Positions 1 to 7,728 of a DNA stretch of 31,923 nt are shown here, piece after piece. A program made the position numbers and the translations under genes. Positions within the stretch are counted from its first letter, which is position 1, and every line of letters begins with the position of its first letter. The notes under the pieces are model-generated. The model ran no database searches and was not told the DNA's origin. It saw only the letters and a program-made list of their open reading frames with translations. The DNA comes from JAGOTP01 sp964600845 (GTDB taxonomy: Bacteria; Patescibacteriota; Patescibacteriia; 2-12-FULL-60-25): contig CAZRJW010000012.1 of the NCBI GenBank assembly GCA_964600845.1, forward strand, positions 1 to 31,923, read 5' to 3'.

Positions 1-1044
1 AATACGAGTTATCTAGGCGCGGACACCATTCAAGCCTTGCCCGATATCGACTTTGATTACGATACAGAAACCCTTGCTGACCTAACCATCCCTGGCAGCG
101 TTGCCGTTGCTCCTCAAATGGATGGAACGCCTGCCGAAGACGCTCTTCCTGAAGAAGACACCTCAGCCATCGTCGTCGCTCCTCGAAGCGAAACAGAGAA
201 CTACACCGTTCAATCTGGCGATGCTGTCGCCACCATCGCCCGTCGTTTTGGCGTCGATGTAATCACCATCGTTCGCGCGAACAATCTTTCCCGCGGCGCA
301 GCGATTAAGCCGGGTGATATCCTCCGCATTCCAGCTGCTTCCGGCATCTTGCACACCGTCAAACGAGGAGAAACCGTTGGGCAGCTCGCAAGCAAGTACA
401 AGGTTGCTGCCAACGCCATCACCCAAGCGAATAATGGAAGTTCGACGCTCGTTCCAGGGAAAGAGGTGTTGATTCCTGGTGGAAGTCCACTCAGCGTTGT
501 CGCCATCACCATTCCAAAACCAGCTACCACGCGCGTAACAACCGCCCAAGGCACCGTTCGCCGTGACATCCCTCTTGCTCGCATTAAGAACAAGGCCGTG
601 GACGTCTATCAGGAACTCGTAAATACCCCTGAAGACCAACGCGCAAAACCAGAAGATAAGGAAGAAACGCTCGTCAAGAAGGTTGCAAAACTTCTCTGGC
701 CAACAGACTTACGCGTCATCAACCAGTACTATGGGTGGAACCACACCGGTATCGACGTAGATGGAGATTACGCGAACGCCATCTACGCCTCCGAAGCGGG
801 CGTTGTTCAACAGGCCGGCTGGAACAATGGTGGATACGGTCTTCAGATCGTAATCGATCATAGCAACGGATTCCGCACCCGCTACGCGCACGCCTCAAAA
901 CTCTTCGTAAAAGCTGGCGATACCGTCAAACGTGGCCAAGTGATCGCCATGGTCGGTACCACAGGTCGCTCAACTGGTACGCACTTGCACTACGAAGTCT
1001 ACTTGAACGGAAAACGAGTCAACCCACTCACCTACGCGCGCTAA
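1..1044 (+). CDS. LysM / M23 peptidase, 5'-truncated by window edge
   Basis: Secreted murein endopeptidase type, expected to cut peptidoglycan cross-links outside the membrane. The reading frame is open from base 1, so the start and any signal peptide lie outside the window; the TTG at 37 is not a convincing start. Counting from the first in-window codon, two LysM domains lie at about 67-112 and 117-160 (YTVQSGD... and HTVKRGE... openings), which bind glycan. A linker follows, then a C-terminal M23 domain at about 232-345. Zinc ligands of the LytM type are visible: H248 and D252 (HTGID) and H328-L-H330 (THLHYE), with an extra H297 in YAHAS. All catalytic positions are present, so it should be active. 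A strong terminator follows 4 bases after the stop. Family assignment is secure; the exact cleavage specificity is not known. Confidence 0.93.
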   Translation, partial: NTSYLGADTIQALPDIDFDYDTETLADLTIPGSVAVAPQMDGTPAEDALPEEDTSAIVVAPRSETENYTVQSGDAVATIARRFGVDVITIVRANNLSRGAAIKPGDILRIPAASGILHTVKRGETVGQLASKYKVAANAITQANNGSSTLVPGKEVLIPGGSPLSVVAITIPKPATTRVTTAQGTVRRDIPLARIKNKAVDVYQELVNTPEDQRAKPEDKEETLVKKVAKLLWPTDLRVINQYYGWNHTGIDVDGDYANAIYASEAGVVQQAGWNNGGYGLQIVIDHSNGFRTRYAHASKLFVKAGDTVKRGQVIAMVGTTGRSTGTHLHYEVYLNGKRVNPLTYAR

Positions 1045-1048
1045 TACT

Positions 1049-1074
1049 AAAACCCCGGCCAGAGCCGGGGTTTT
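1049..1074. terminator. Rho-independent terminator
   Basis: Perfect 11-bp stem (1049-1059 with 1064-1074) and 4-base CAGA loop. It has four A before and four T after a GC-rich core, so it can work in both directions between the M23 gene and the convergent metalloprotease-like gene. Confidence 0.9.
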
Positions 1075-1131
1075 ATGTATCTCTCACGTTAAACGGACTT
1101 AGCACACCGACACGCTGGATAGCGAAATAGG

Positions 1132-2217
1132 CTACTCAATTTTTAGCTCAATCAAGGGAAAGTGCTCTTGGAGCTTCTTGTACCTCTCCACCCTTCCTTC
1201 AACCCCTGGCCCCCAATGGGTAGTCAACGTCACGGGTTTTTTCCCCTGAAGAATATCTCGCACCTGTGCTTGCCACACTTCGTTAAATCCGAACATCAGC
1301 TCACTCAAGCCTGCCGTTCCACACCCAAATCGTCGCTGCGTCGCCGATTCAAGCTGTGCGCGCCAATCCCCTTCTTGAAGGTATGCTCGAAAAAGATCTT
1401 GCTCAGAGAATCCCACCTCCATCTGGAAGAGCTGTGTAAGGTAGAGGAATCCATCCAGATACATATCCAATCCCTTGCCTACTGCTTGTCGCCGAGCATT
1501 TTTCGGAGAGGTCACCATTTCTCCCATGACCGTAACCCCTTCGTTCAGCCATTGGCTTCCAGAGCCTTCCTGCCCTTCTCCTTCAAACGTTGATACTTTT
1601 TGAAGGAAGCCTACTTTCTCTGACCCTGGCTGATGTGATATCGCGTGAAAATGTTCATGATCCATGACTACCGTCGGATTACTCGCCTGAACCGTGATGC
1701 TATTTACATCGCCATCGAACTCAGCCGACCAAGAGATCGGAAACTCCTTCCTATTCACCGGTCCAAGAATATGATCCGTAACGAAGACGGGCACTTTCCT
1801 CACATCTTGAAGAGGAGTTAGGCGCTGCTCCTGCAGCCACTCATCAAGTTTTTTTAGCATCTGTGGTCGATAGTGACGAAATTTCTCGACCCCTTGTCGA
1901 TACCTCTCAACATGCGCGTCCAAAGCCTCTTTCCATCGCTCAGTAGGAGCCGTGGGTGGAAGGCTAAGTGACTTTAGTTTTTGCGCGAGAATACTCGGAT
2001 CCTCAATCGCCTGAAGATACACCATCACACCGTCTCGTAGCTCACGTGCGGACTTTTTTTCCAGGAACGAGTGAACCCCCGGCATCTGCCAGTATTCTTT
2101 TTGTGGCTCAGTTAGTGGTGCTTCAGTGCGAGGAAGCGGACGATCAGATTTGGACATAAGAAAAGAAAGGGCCCTGAGGAGCTGGTCTGCTTTGATTTTA
2201 TCACACCGTTCCAACAT
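1132..2217 (-). CDS. Gluzincin-like zinc metalloprotease-related protein
   Basis: 361-aa protein with no signal peptide or membrane segment, so probably cytoplasmic. Residues 187-191 read HEHFH, a match to the HExxH zinc site, preceded by hydrophobic TVVMD. Residues 223-227 read WLNEG, the pattern that carries the third zinc ligand (E226) in gluzincins such as M1 peptidases. The rest is helical and charged and I do not recognise a named family. The gap of about 34 residues between the two motifs is within gluzincin range, so proteolytic activity is plausible but inferred. The start ATG is 27 bases from the divergent GrpB-family gene and has no close Shine-Dalgarno; a second ATG at codon 21 is possible. 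Confidence 0.75.
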   Translation of the reverse strand: MLERCDKIKADQLLRALSFLMSKSDRPLPRTEAPLTEPQKEYWQMPGVHSFLEKKSARELRDGVMVYLQAIEDPSILAQKLKSLSLPPTAPTERWKEALDAHVERYRQGVEKFRHYRPQMLKKLDEWLQEQRLTPLQDVRKVPVFVTDHILGPVNRKEFPISWSAEFDGDVNSITVQASNPTVVMDHEHFHAISHQPGSEKVGFLQKVSTFEGEGQEGSGSQWLNEGVTVMGEMVTSPKNARRQAVGKGLDMYLDGFLYLTQLFQMEVGFSEQDLFRAYLQEGDWRAQLESATQRRFGCGTAGLSELMFGFNEVWQAQVRDILQGKKPVTLTTHWGPGVEGRVERYKKLQEHFPLIELKIE

Positions 2218-2220
2218 ACT
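2192..2220 (+). promoter_or_regulatory. Promoter of the GrpB-family gene
   Basis: TTGATT (2192-2197), 17-bp spacer, CATACT (2215-2220). It predicts a start near 2227 and a leader of about 18 bases before the ATG at 2245. It lies inside the first codons of the divergent gene, so the two genes may interfere. Confidence 0.5.
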
Positions 2221-2244
2221 GACTCAACCACTCCCCCTCTTCCT

Positions 2245-2724
2245 ATGCCCAGCATGCAGTTCCACCCCCAAGCAGTCTTTCATGAACAAGCGGAACGGGT
2301 CCTTTCGGAAGAGGTTCCGTTGTTACAGCTCCTCCTCCCCTGGGCAGACATCCAGCACATCGGGAGCACCGCGATTCCTGGAACGATCACAAAAGGCGAT
2401 ATGGATCTTGTGGTTCGTGTTCCAAAAGAAAAATTCGCCAAATCCCGTGACCAGCTCAACTCGATCTATGATATTCACCAACCCGAGAACTGGTCGAGCA
2501 CTTTCGTGAGCTTCAAAGACGATCGAAAGGCGCTTCCGCTTGGAATCCAACTTACGATCCTACACGGGGAAGATGATGTATTCATCCGTTTCAGAGACCA
2601 ACTCAGAACAGATCCGCAGCTACTCGCGGAGTACAATGAGCTCAAAGAGAATTGCCAGAATCAATCAGCGGAATTCTATCTAGAAAAGAAGGGTGCATTC
2701 TTTGAAAGCTGGATGAAGCGGTAG
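2245..2724 (+). CDS. GrpB-family (UPF0157) nucleotidyltransferase-fold protein
   Basis: 159 aa. Residues 36-56 contain the family hallmark QHIGSTAIPG followed by KGDMDLVV, corresponding to the usual HIGSTAVPG...K-x-x-ID segment of GrpB-family proteins, which have a nucleotidyltransferase-like fold; D52 and D54 would be the metal-binding pair. The biochemical role of this family is poorly known; some members are fused to CoaE. The length suits a stand-alone GrpB domain. A promoter 25 bases upstream supports the ATG at 2245, but an in-frame ATG at 2254 cannot be excluded. No Shine-Dalgarno is visible. Confidence 0.85.
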   Translation: MPSMQFHPQAVFHEQAERVLSEEVPLLQLLLPWADIQHIGSTAIPGTITKGDMDLVVRVPKEKFAKSRDQLNSIYDIHQPENWSSTFVSFKDDRKALPLGIQLTILHGEDDVFIRFRDQLRTDPQLLAEYNELKENCQNQSAEFYLEKKGAFFESWMKR

Positions 2725-2759
2725 GTTCTAGAAACTGCGAATACTGCGTAAAAACGACG

Positions 2760-2793
2760 AGACCCCACAGGCGAGTTCGCCGTTGTGGGGTCT
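2760..2793. terminator. Bidirectional terminator between convergent genes
   Basis: 10-bp outer stem (2760-2769 with 2784-2793, AGACCCCACA/TGTGGGGTCT) topped by GGCG-AGTT-CGCC. On the minus strand it is followed by a T tract (complement of the A run at 2749-2754), so it mainly ends the zinc-finger gene. Confidence 0.8.
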
Positions 2794-2815
2794 TGTGCTT
2801 CAAGAAAGAACCCAC

Positions 2816-3571
2816 CTACCGTTCGCCCGACAAGATCATCGTCACCTCCTTGATGAAGTCTTCGTAGTCGAACCGGTGTAGCGGGCTCGACTGACACCAC
2901 TCGACCACCCGCTCTGCATCGTGTGCGGGGTACGGACAGCGCATGTTGTACCTGTCCAGTGCGAATTGAATGGCCTGCTCCACTACGGCTGAGCCGTAAC
3001 GCCTCCAGCTCTGAAGCACATCTGACCGTTCGTGCTGATCAACAGCTCTCCTCCCAAAGGAAAAATTAGCTCGGTTCTGTCGCATCTGAGCAGCCTCACG
3101 TTTCTCCTGTACAGCAGCTTCCGCACACTCACGGCAGAGAGCCGCATCGACGACCTTCGGCGGAACGAGGTCGACCCAAGCCGTCTTACACCCTGGGCAG
3201 TCCTTGGTCAGGTATACGACCTGGCCAGGAAGAGCTGGAAGCGGTTGAAGATGTGCGTAGCGCACATCGTCTGCCCCCTGAAAGCAAACGTCGCGCTCAC
3301 CTCCCACGAAGCAAACCCGGATGCTCACGACGCTCAGGTCGATGAATAGGCCTTCAAAGCGCGCCTTACGTTTCGGCTTCTCCTTCCCACACATGTGCCG
3401 GGGCAGCTCATGCGTCAAGAAATGCCTCAACTGAGCTCTGATCGACGGTCCCGGCTTAAGCTGCAAACGCAGCGTGCCGGCGTCATCGTAGGTGAGTCCC
3501 CTTTCTCCCCGTAGCCTCTCTTCTACGAGCGGCAGAGCGACACTCAAAACCAAACCTTCGATCGCTACCAT
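2816..3571 (-). CDS. Unrecognised protein with a four-cysteine zinc-finger motif
   Basis: 251 aa from the ATG at 3571. An AGGAGG (complement of 3577-3582) lies 5 bases upstream of this ATG; the in-frame GTG at 3577 overlaps that site and is rejected. The N-terminal 115 residues look like an alpha/beta domain. C125-PG-C128 and C146-RE-C149 (CxxC-x17-CxxC) form a probable zinc ribbon. A basic helical segment and a C-terminal helical domain follow. I do not know the family; DNA or RNA binding is only a guess from the ribbon. The perfect Shine-Dalgarno is unlike most genes in this window and is shared with the suspected transferred genes. There are no partner genes in tight linkage. Confidence 0.7.
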   Translation of the reverse strand: MVAIEGLVLSVALPLVEERLRGERGLTYDDAGTLRLQLKPGPSIRAQLRHFLTHELPRHMCGKEKPKRKARFEGLFIDLSVVSIRVCFVGGERDVCFQGADDVRYAHLQPLPALPGQVVYLTKDCPGCKTAWVDLVPPKVVDAALCRECAEAAVQEKREAAQMRQNRANFSFGRRAVDQHERSDVLQSWRRYGSAVVEQAIQFALDRYNMRCPYPAHDAERVVEWCQSSPLHRFDYEDFIKEVTMILSGER

Positions 3572-3701
3572 CGACACCTCCTGGGTTGAATGATGGAAAC
3601 GGCTAGAGCTTAGAGGAGCGCTCCCTGTTTTTCAAGCGTTATCGTAAAATACTCTCTCGCTGTGAGCAAAAATCGTTCTTCGAATCTTTTATTCCCCGTC
3701 C

Positions 3702-4376
3702 TCATGGAAGCTCGATCTTCTGTGCGGTGATCTGTGGGAAGGCCGTACCCGCGAGCTGCGCCTGAAAATCTGTGATCGCAATCCCTAAGCCCGTCGCGAC
3801 ACCATTTTGTTTGAGGTAAAGCGTGACGTGTGCCGCAGGGCGCCCGAGCTCTAGACCCAAACCTCGCATCCGTTCGTAGAATTCTGCGAGACCCGGCATG
3901 TCGATCCCAAGCACGATCGTGGATTCTGATTCAAACGCGGCGCGTCCCGTTTGTGAGATAACCGCCTCTTGGTCGTAGTCGAGATTCTGAATGAGCGTAG
4001 CTCCCGCCGAGCTAGGAGAAAAACTGAAATCCATCCCAGATAAAATCGCATTTATTTCTTGCACCAAATTCTGCCCCGCTTCGGCTTCTTCATCAATTCT
4101 CTTTTTCAACAACTGGCGTGTTCCAAATCCTAAAAGGGTTACATGAAATTCCTTTTTTCGCGCAAACTCTTCCCCCTCGATCGATACGGTTGGCGGCAAA
4201 TTGAACAACCCCTCCAACTGAGCGGTGATTGGCAAAATATAGGTCCCGTCTTTTGCGCTTCCATCTTGAACGAGCTCTCGGCGTGACGCTGGGATTTGGC
4301 AGAGAAATTGTTTTGGCTCGGTTTCTACTACCGCAGGCACCCTTGTACCGTCTGGGTTGAATTTGAAATCGTTCAT
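3702..4376 (-). CDS. 2H phosphoesterase-superfamily-like protein
   Basis: 224 aa, no signal peptide. Two H-x-T motifs in matching contexts, H78-V-T80 (EFHVTLLGF) and H183-V-T185 (AAHVTLYL), are spaced 105 residues apart. This is the signature of the 2H (LigT/cyclic phosphodiesterase) superfamily, whose paired histidines act on 2',3'-cyclic phosphates or related phosphoesters of RNA ends or nucleotides. Both histidines and both threonines are present, so activity is plausible; the substrate is unknown. A short leader with a TGTTATCGT extended -10-like box precedes the ATG. It lies upstream of and parallel to the zinc-finger gene but 130 bases away, so an operon is uncertain. Confidence 0.7.
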   Translation of the reverse strand: MNDFKFNPDGTRVPAVVETEPKQFLCQIPASRRELVQDGSAKDGTYILPITAQLEGLFNLPPTVSIEGEEFARKKEFHVTLLGFGTRQLLKKRIDEEAEAGQNLVQEINAILSGMDFSFSPSSAGATLIQNLDYDQEAVISQTGRAAFESESTIVLGIDMPGLAEFYERMRGLGLELGRPAAHVTLYLKQNGVATGLGIAITDFQAQLAGTAFPQITAQKIELP

Positions 4377-4439
4377 AGGTTCATCCCGTACGATAACACG
4401 CGCACTGTGGAGCGCCGAGGCTTTTCAATTTCCCTATTT

Positions 4440-4468
4440 TTGACATTTCATTATTTTTTCGTCAGAAT
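4440..4468 (+). promoter_or_regulatory. Promoter of the GH19 chitinase gene
   Basis: Consensus -35 TTGACA (4440-4445), 17-bp spacer, -10 CAGAAT (4463-4468). It gives a leader of about 65 bases with GGAGG ending 5 bases before the ATG at 4541. A 10-bp palindrome CTCACGTGAG (4484-4493) sits in the leader and could be a regulatory site. Confidence 0.6.
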
Positions 4469-4540
4469 ACACCGTTCTTTCGCCTCACGTGAGATTCGCT
4501 CCCACTCAAAGACACATCGCCCACAATGTAGGAGGATTCG

Positions 4541-5503
4541 ATGAAGCATTGGATTTGTTTCCTGGGGCTCTTGATGACGGTGCTCGTGAGCGCCTGCCAA
4601 ACGAGCACCGAGCCGATCCCCTCAACCGATTCCGGCGGAGACACAGGTTTTGATGCTGTCACGGTATTCGATACGTCCGTGGATGCAGGATCGCCGATCG
4701 ATGCACAGATCGGCGTTGACCGGCGTCTCGAGCCCCATGGGCTCAGTGACTACATCACTGCTTCGGAGTTCGAGACCCTGTTCCCGCATCGCAACGAGAC
4801 GGCATGCACGGGGTCCCTGTTCACCTATGCAGCCTTCACCGAGGCTGCGCGGGCATTCCCGGCATTTCTGACAGAAGGAACGGACGAGCAGCGCCGGCGC
4901 GAGCTGGCGAGCTTCCTCGCGAACATCTCCCACGAGACGACGGGTGGTTGGGCAACCGCCCCGGGAGGCCCTGAAGCGTGGGGCCTCTGCTTCCGCGAAG
5001 AGGTTGGCTGTGATCGCGCACCACCGACGTCCTGTCAGTACTGCGTCGCCGTGCCCGAGTGGCCCTGCGCAACCGGTGCGCGGTACTACGGACGAGGTCC
5101 GATGCAGCTCAGCTACAACTACAACTACGGACCCGCTGGACGGGCCCTCGGCGTCGATCTGCTCGCTCACCCTGAGCTTGTAGCCATGGACGGCGTCCTC
5201 GCATTCAAAACCGCTCTGTGGTTCTGGATGACCCCGCAATCGCCCAAACCCTCGTGCCACGACGTCATGGTCGGTCGGTGGACACCCGACGCGCGAGACA
5301 TCGCCGCCGGTCGTCGTCCCGGCTTCGGGGCAACGATCAACATCATCAACGGAGGCGTTGAGTGCAGCTATGCGCTCGATACCCCGCCACGTGAAGCGCC
5401 CCGCAACGTGCAAGACCGCCTGCGCTTCTACACGCACTTCACTCAACGCCTCGGCGTCTCGCCCGGGGACAACGTCGAGTGCGGCACGATGGCGCACTAC
5501 TAG
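4541..5503 (+). CDS. GH19 chitinase lipoprotein
   Basis: 320 aa. It starts with a lipoprotein signal peptide ending VSAC, so Cys19 would be lipidated and the enzyme anchored on the outside of the membrane. A low-complexity D/G/S/T linker (about 20-65) follows, then a GH19 domain at about 70-305. Family marks seen: ISHETTGGW (129-137) with catalytic acid E132, the GLCFREE segment (148-154) where the second glutamate is expected, YYGRGPMQLSYNYNYG (182-197), WFWMTPQ and INIINGG. GH19 enzymes hydrolyse beta-1,4 GlcNAc polymers (chitin, sometimes peptidoglycan) by inversion. Sampled bases 5041-5100 are 73% GC against 38% for 10081-10140, and the Asp/Gly linker resembles lipoproteins of myxobacteria-like Deltaproteobacteria. 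Both suggest horizontal transfer. Confidence 0.93.
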   Translation: MKHWICFLGLLMTVLVSACQTSTEPIPSTDSGGDTGFDAVTVFDTSVDAGSPIDAQIGVDRRLEPHGLSDYITASEFETLFPHRNETACTGSLFTYAAFTEAARAFPAFLTEGTDEQRRRELASFLANISHETTGGWATAPGGPEAWGLCFREEVGCDRAPPTSCQYCVAVPEWPCATGARYYGRGPMQLSYNYNYGPAGRALGVDLLAHPELVAMDGVLAFKTALWFWMTPQSPKPSCHDVMVGRWTPDARDIAAGRRPGFGATINIINGGVECSYALDTPPREAPRNVQDRLRFYTHFTQRLGVSPGDNVECGTMAHY

Positions 5504-5527
5504 CCAAGAAAGGAGCACAAAACAAAG

Positions 5528-5555
5528 CCGCCCCTAGCAACTACGCTAGGGGCGG
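5528..5555. terminator. Bidirectional terminator
   Basis: Perfect 11-bp stem CCGCCCCTAGC / GCTAGGGGCGG with 6-base loop, between the convergent chitinase and HAD genes. It is T-rich downstream on both strands. Confidence 0.9.
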
Positions 5556-5568
5556 TCTCTCGTTTCTC

Positions 5569-6222
5569 TTATTTTCTCTGCTTCAAAAACCGTGGCGACA
5601 TGAGTGGGAGTTGTTCCATCGTTTCAACGAAGGTTGTGAGGTCCGTATAGAGATGCGCCTGCATTCCCAAATCTTTTGCGGCTTTAATATTTGCTTCCGT
5701 ATCATCCCAGAAGAGAATTTCTTTTCTTGGAATTTCACGCTTTGGATCAATGCGCTTGAGCAAGCGATCGAAGAACTGAGGATCTGGTTTTTTGCAGCCC
5801 AAGTCCGCCGATGAGAACAGGCCATTGAAGACGTACTTAAACTTCATCGTCTCGCGCATGTACTCGAGGCGATACTTTTCTTGGTTGGTCGCGAGATAGC
5901 ATTTGATGCCTTTTGCTCGTAGACCCTCGATCGTTTCGATCACCTCATCGTTGACGGAATCCTCTGCCCTAAACCAATAGGTGAGGAGTTCGTCGACGCT
6001 CTTGGTCCAGTTCCAGTCCTTCAGGTAGGGCTGAATGACCACTTTTAGGTCTGCTTTCCCAACGAGCGTCTCTTGAAAAGGCCCGTCAAAGAAGGGCAAC
6101 AGCGCCTCTGGTTTGGTCCCGAAGTCCCTTTCGAGATTCTCTGCGAACTTGTTCGAGGTGGTCACGACACCATCCGCGTCGAAGATCGCGAGTCGGACGT
6201 AGGCTTTCGAGATATTAGGCAT
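5569..6222 (-). CDS. HAD-superfamily hydrolase
   Basis: 217 aa from the ATG at 6222. An upstream in-frame GTG (6258) overlaps the promoter and is rejected. All four HAD motifs are present: motif I D15-A-D17-G, with D15 the nucleophile; motif II T112 in LATNQ; motif III lysine in GCKKPDP (144-145); motif IV FWDD (171-174). A helical cap sits between motifs I and II (about 20-95), the subfamily I arrangement of phosphoglycolate phosphatase-like enzymes. It should dephosphorylate a small metabolite, identity unknown. The transcript should be short and end at the 5528-5555 hairpin. Confidence 0.88.
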   Translation of the reverse strand: MPNISKAYVRLAIFDADGVVTTSNKFAENLERDFGTKPEALLPFFDGPFQETLVGKADLKVVIQPYLKDWNWTKSVDELLTYWFRAEDSVNDEVIETIEGLRAKGIKCYLATNQEKYRLEYMRETMKFKYVFNGLFSSADLGCKKPDPQFFDRLLKRIDPKREIPRKEILFWDDTEANIKAAKDLGMQAHLYTDLTTFVETMEQLPLMSPRFLKQRK

Positions 6223-6248
6223 AAACGGAACAATAGCAGAAAACGGGA

Positions 6249-6257
6249 AATATACCA
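6249..6257 (-). promoter_or_regulatory. Extended -10 promoter of the HAD gene
   Basis: Reads TGGTATATT on the minus strand (6257 to 6249), about 27 bases before the ATG at 6222. No clear -35, as expected with an extended -10. Confidence 0.45.
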
Positions 6258-6299
6258 CTGTTTTTCTTTAAAGACCCCCGTGTTAGACTATCGTTCGAT

Positions 6300-6668
6300 A
6301 TGGGCCGAAAAATGGATCGTTTTCCTTCGCAGTCTCAAGGACACATGGACCAACCAACCACTCCAGGGGCGGAGCGGATTGGCGATCGCGATCTTCAGCC
6401 CGAATCGCTTACCCTAGCGCAGCAGGAAGCAGCCTCCCAAGCAGAAGTCCGACGCAGAGCGCGCGCCGAGGAGTTGGCTGATCTAGATCAAGGAATGATG
6501 GCTGAGTTTCAATCGACCCTAGCTGCTACAAAAGATCCGATGACGCGAACCCTTGCCGAGGCGAGCCCTGCACAAAATCCGTCGAAACCTGTCGCTCCAA
6601 AAGCCACCCTCAGCCCAGCGAAACGTATCTTGATGAGTATCTGGACCACGCTCTCGGGAGGATCGTAG
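6300..6668 (+). CDS. Small hydrophilic protein of unknown function
   Basis: Up to 122 aa, rich in Ala, Glu, Gln and Arg, with a probable helical stretch at about 38-75 and a Pro/Ala/Lys linker near 88-108. No signal peptide, no cysteine, no recognised domain. An extended -10 (TGTTAGACT, 6281-6289) lies 10 bases before the ATG, so the mRNA would be almost leaderless. ATGs at 6312 and 6345 (the latter preceded by AAGGA) are alternative starts. Its reality rests on the promoter and on the intact frame. Confidence 0.55.
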   Translation: MGRKMDRFPSQSQGHMDQPTTPGAERIGDRDLQPESLTLAQQEAASQAEVRRRARAEELADLDQGMMAEFQSTLAATKDPMTRTLAEASPAQNPSKPVAPKATLSPAKRILMSIWTTLSGGS

Positions 6669-6775
6669 TGCAGATTGATGGCACGGAACCAACCGTGTAC
6701 ACTCCTGAAAGCTATGAGTCACACTCCGTGTCGCCTCAAGCCATGGTGCTGCCTGGCACGTACCATTATTTATTC

Positions 6776-6797
6776 GCCCTGTCGGGGCTCTTTTTTT
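6776..6797 (+). terminator. Short terminator or attenuator hairpin
   Basis: GCCC (6776-6779), 5-base loop, GGGC (6785-6788), then TCTTTTTTT. The stem is short but the T run is strong. It sits 139 bases past the small ORF and only 11 bases before the aaRS-like gene, so it could also attenuate that gene. Confidence 0.55.
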
Positions 6798-6807
6798 ATC
6801 TAGAGGT

Positions 6808-7644
6808 ATGACCCAACACACGTACATCGGTGAACCAAACGTCCCAGGATTTAGCCACGTGGTCAATTTGCTCCGTGGCTTTTTTCTTAAAAAGGGTTTC
6901 CTCGAAGTGCATACCCAAGATCGCTTGAGCATTCTGGCGGCGTGTGAAGATCCGACAACCGTTGCTTGCTTTCAATATGCCGGTGAAACTTGGCCACTCC
7001 CGCAGACTGGCCAGATGTGGCTCGAATATGAACTTCTGTCCCGCCCCGATGTGGCGGGTGTGTTTTGTGTAAGCACCAGCTACCGCCAAGAACCAAACCC
7101 GGTTCCAGGACGTCATCGGATCCTCTTCCCGATGTTCGAGTTTGAATCACGAGGAACACTAGATGACCTGCGTCTGCTCGAAGCGGAACTTCTTGAGCAT
7201 CTTGGGTATGGCTCGCGCGATTCATTCCCCCACCTCGCCTATGCGGATGTTGCAAAACGGTACGGCGTGGAAGATGTAAGCCGCGTCGAAGAAGCGCGGA
7301 TGCTCCAAGATGATGGGCGCGTGGCGTTTCTTGAATACTTTCCAGAATCGACGTCCCCTTTTTGGAACATGAAACGCGATGATGAAGGCCGCGCCCGCAA
7401 GATCGACGTTATCATCGACGGGATGGAGACGATTGGCAGCGCGGAACGATCAACGGATCCAGAGGATATGCGGAAACGTTTCTACACCATCAGCGAGGGA
7501 GGGTATGCGGGAAAACTGTTTGAGCTCTTTGGGAAAGAGCGAGTGGAACGCGAGTTGAATGACTTTTTAAAGCTCAACTTCTTTCCGCGCTATGGGGCTG
7601 GGATTGGGATGACGAGATTAGTGCAGTCGATGGCGAAGAACTAA
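6808..7644 (+). CDS. Stand-alone class II aminoacyl-tRNA synthetase-like catalytic core (AspRS/AsnRS/AsnA-related)
   Basis: 278 aa, only the class II catalytic domain. Motif 2 is visible as STSYRQEP...GRHR..FPMFEFE (90-113), with R93 and E95 as the ATP-binding pair. Motif 3 is GAGIGMTRL (263-271) with R270. The DVIIDGMETIGSAERS stretch (200-215) corresponds to the region before motif 3 in AspRS/AsnRS. No OB-fold anticodon-binding domain precedes it: motif 1 should lie in the first 40 residues. Full AspRS/AsnRS are over 400 aa, so this resembles archaeal AspRS-derived asparagine synthetases or other amino-acid-activating paralogues. The substrate (aspartate or similar) is inferred. A GAGG stands too close to the ATG (1 base) to be a normal Shine-Dalgarno. 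Confidence 0.82.
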   Translation: MTQHTYIGEPNVPGFSHVVNLLRGFFLKKGFLEVHTQDRLSILAACEDPTTVACFQYAGETWPLPQTGQMWLEYELLSRPDVAGVFCVSTSYRQEPNPVPGRHRILFPMFEFESRGTLDDLRLLEAELLEHLGYGSRDSFPHLAYADVAKRYGVEDVSRVEEARMLQDDGRVAFLEYFPESTSPFWNMKRDDEGRARKIDVIIDGMETIGSAERSTDPEDMRKRFYTISEGGYAGKLFELFGKERVERELNDFLKLNFFPRYGAGIGMTRLVQSMAKN

Positions 7645-7661
7645 GAACACGAGACACTACT

Positions 7662-7694
7662 AAATTTGAGGTCACAAATTGTGACCTCAAATTT
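7662..7694. terminator. Perfect inverted repeat 1, probable terminator of the aaRS-like gene
   Basis: Arms of 16 bp (7662-7677 and 7679-7694) around one central A, starting 18 bases after the stop and followed by GTTTATTTAT. As RNA it would make a stem of about 14 bp. Its inner 25 bases (AGGTCACAA...TTGTGACCT core) match repeat 2 except for two symmetric changes. Confidence 0.7.
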
Positions 7695-7728
7695 GTTTAT
7701 TTATCTGGCTTAAACCGTATTTCTTCTG

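Noticed and set aside
3572..3577. GTG start at 3577 for the zinc-finger gene
   Set aside because: It overlaps the AGGAGG; the ATG at 3571 has correct spacing from it.
4622..5518. Long minus-strand frame opposite the chitinase gene
   Set aside because: GC-rich DNA lacks stops on the other strand; the plus-strand frame has the GH19 motifs, promoter and ribosome site.
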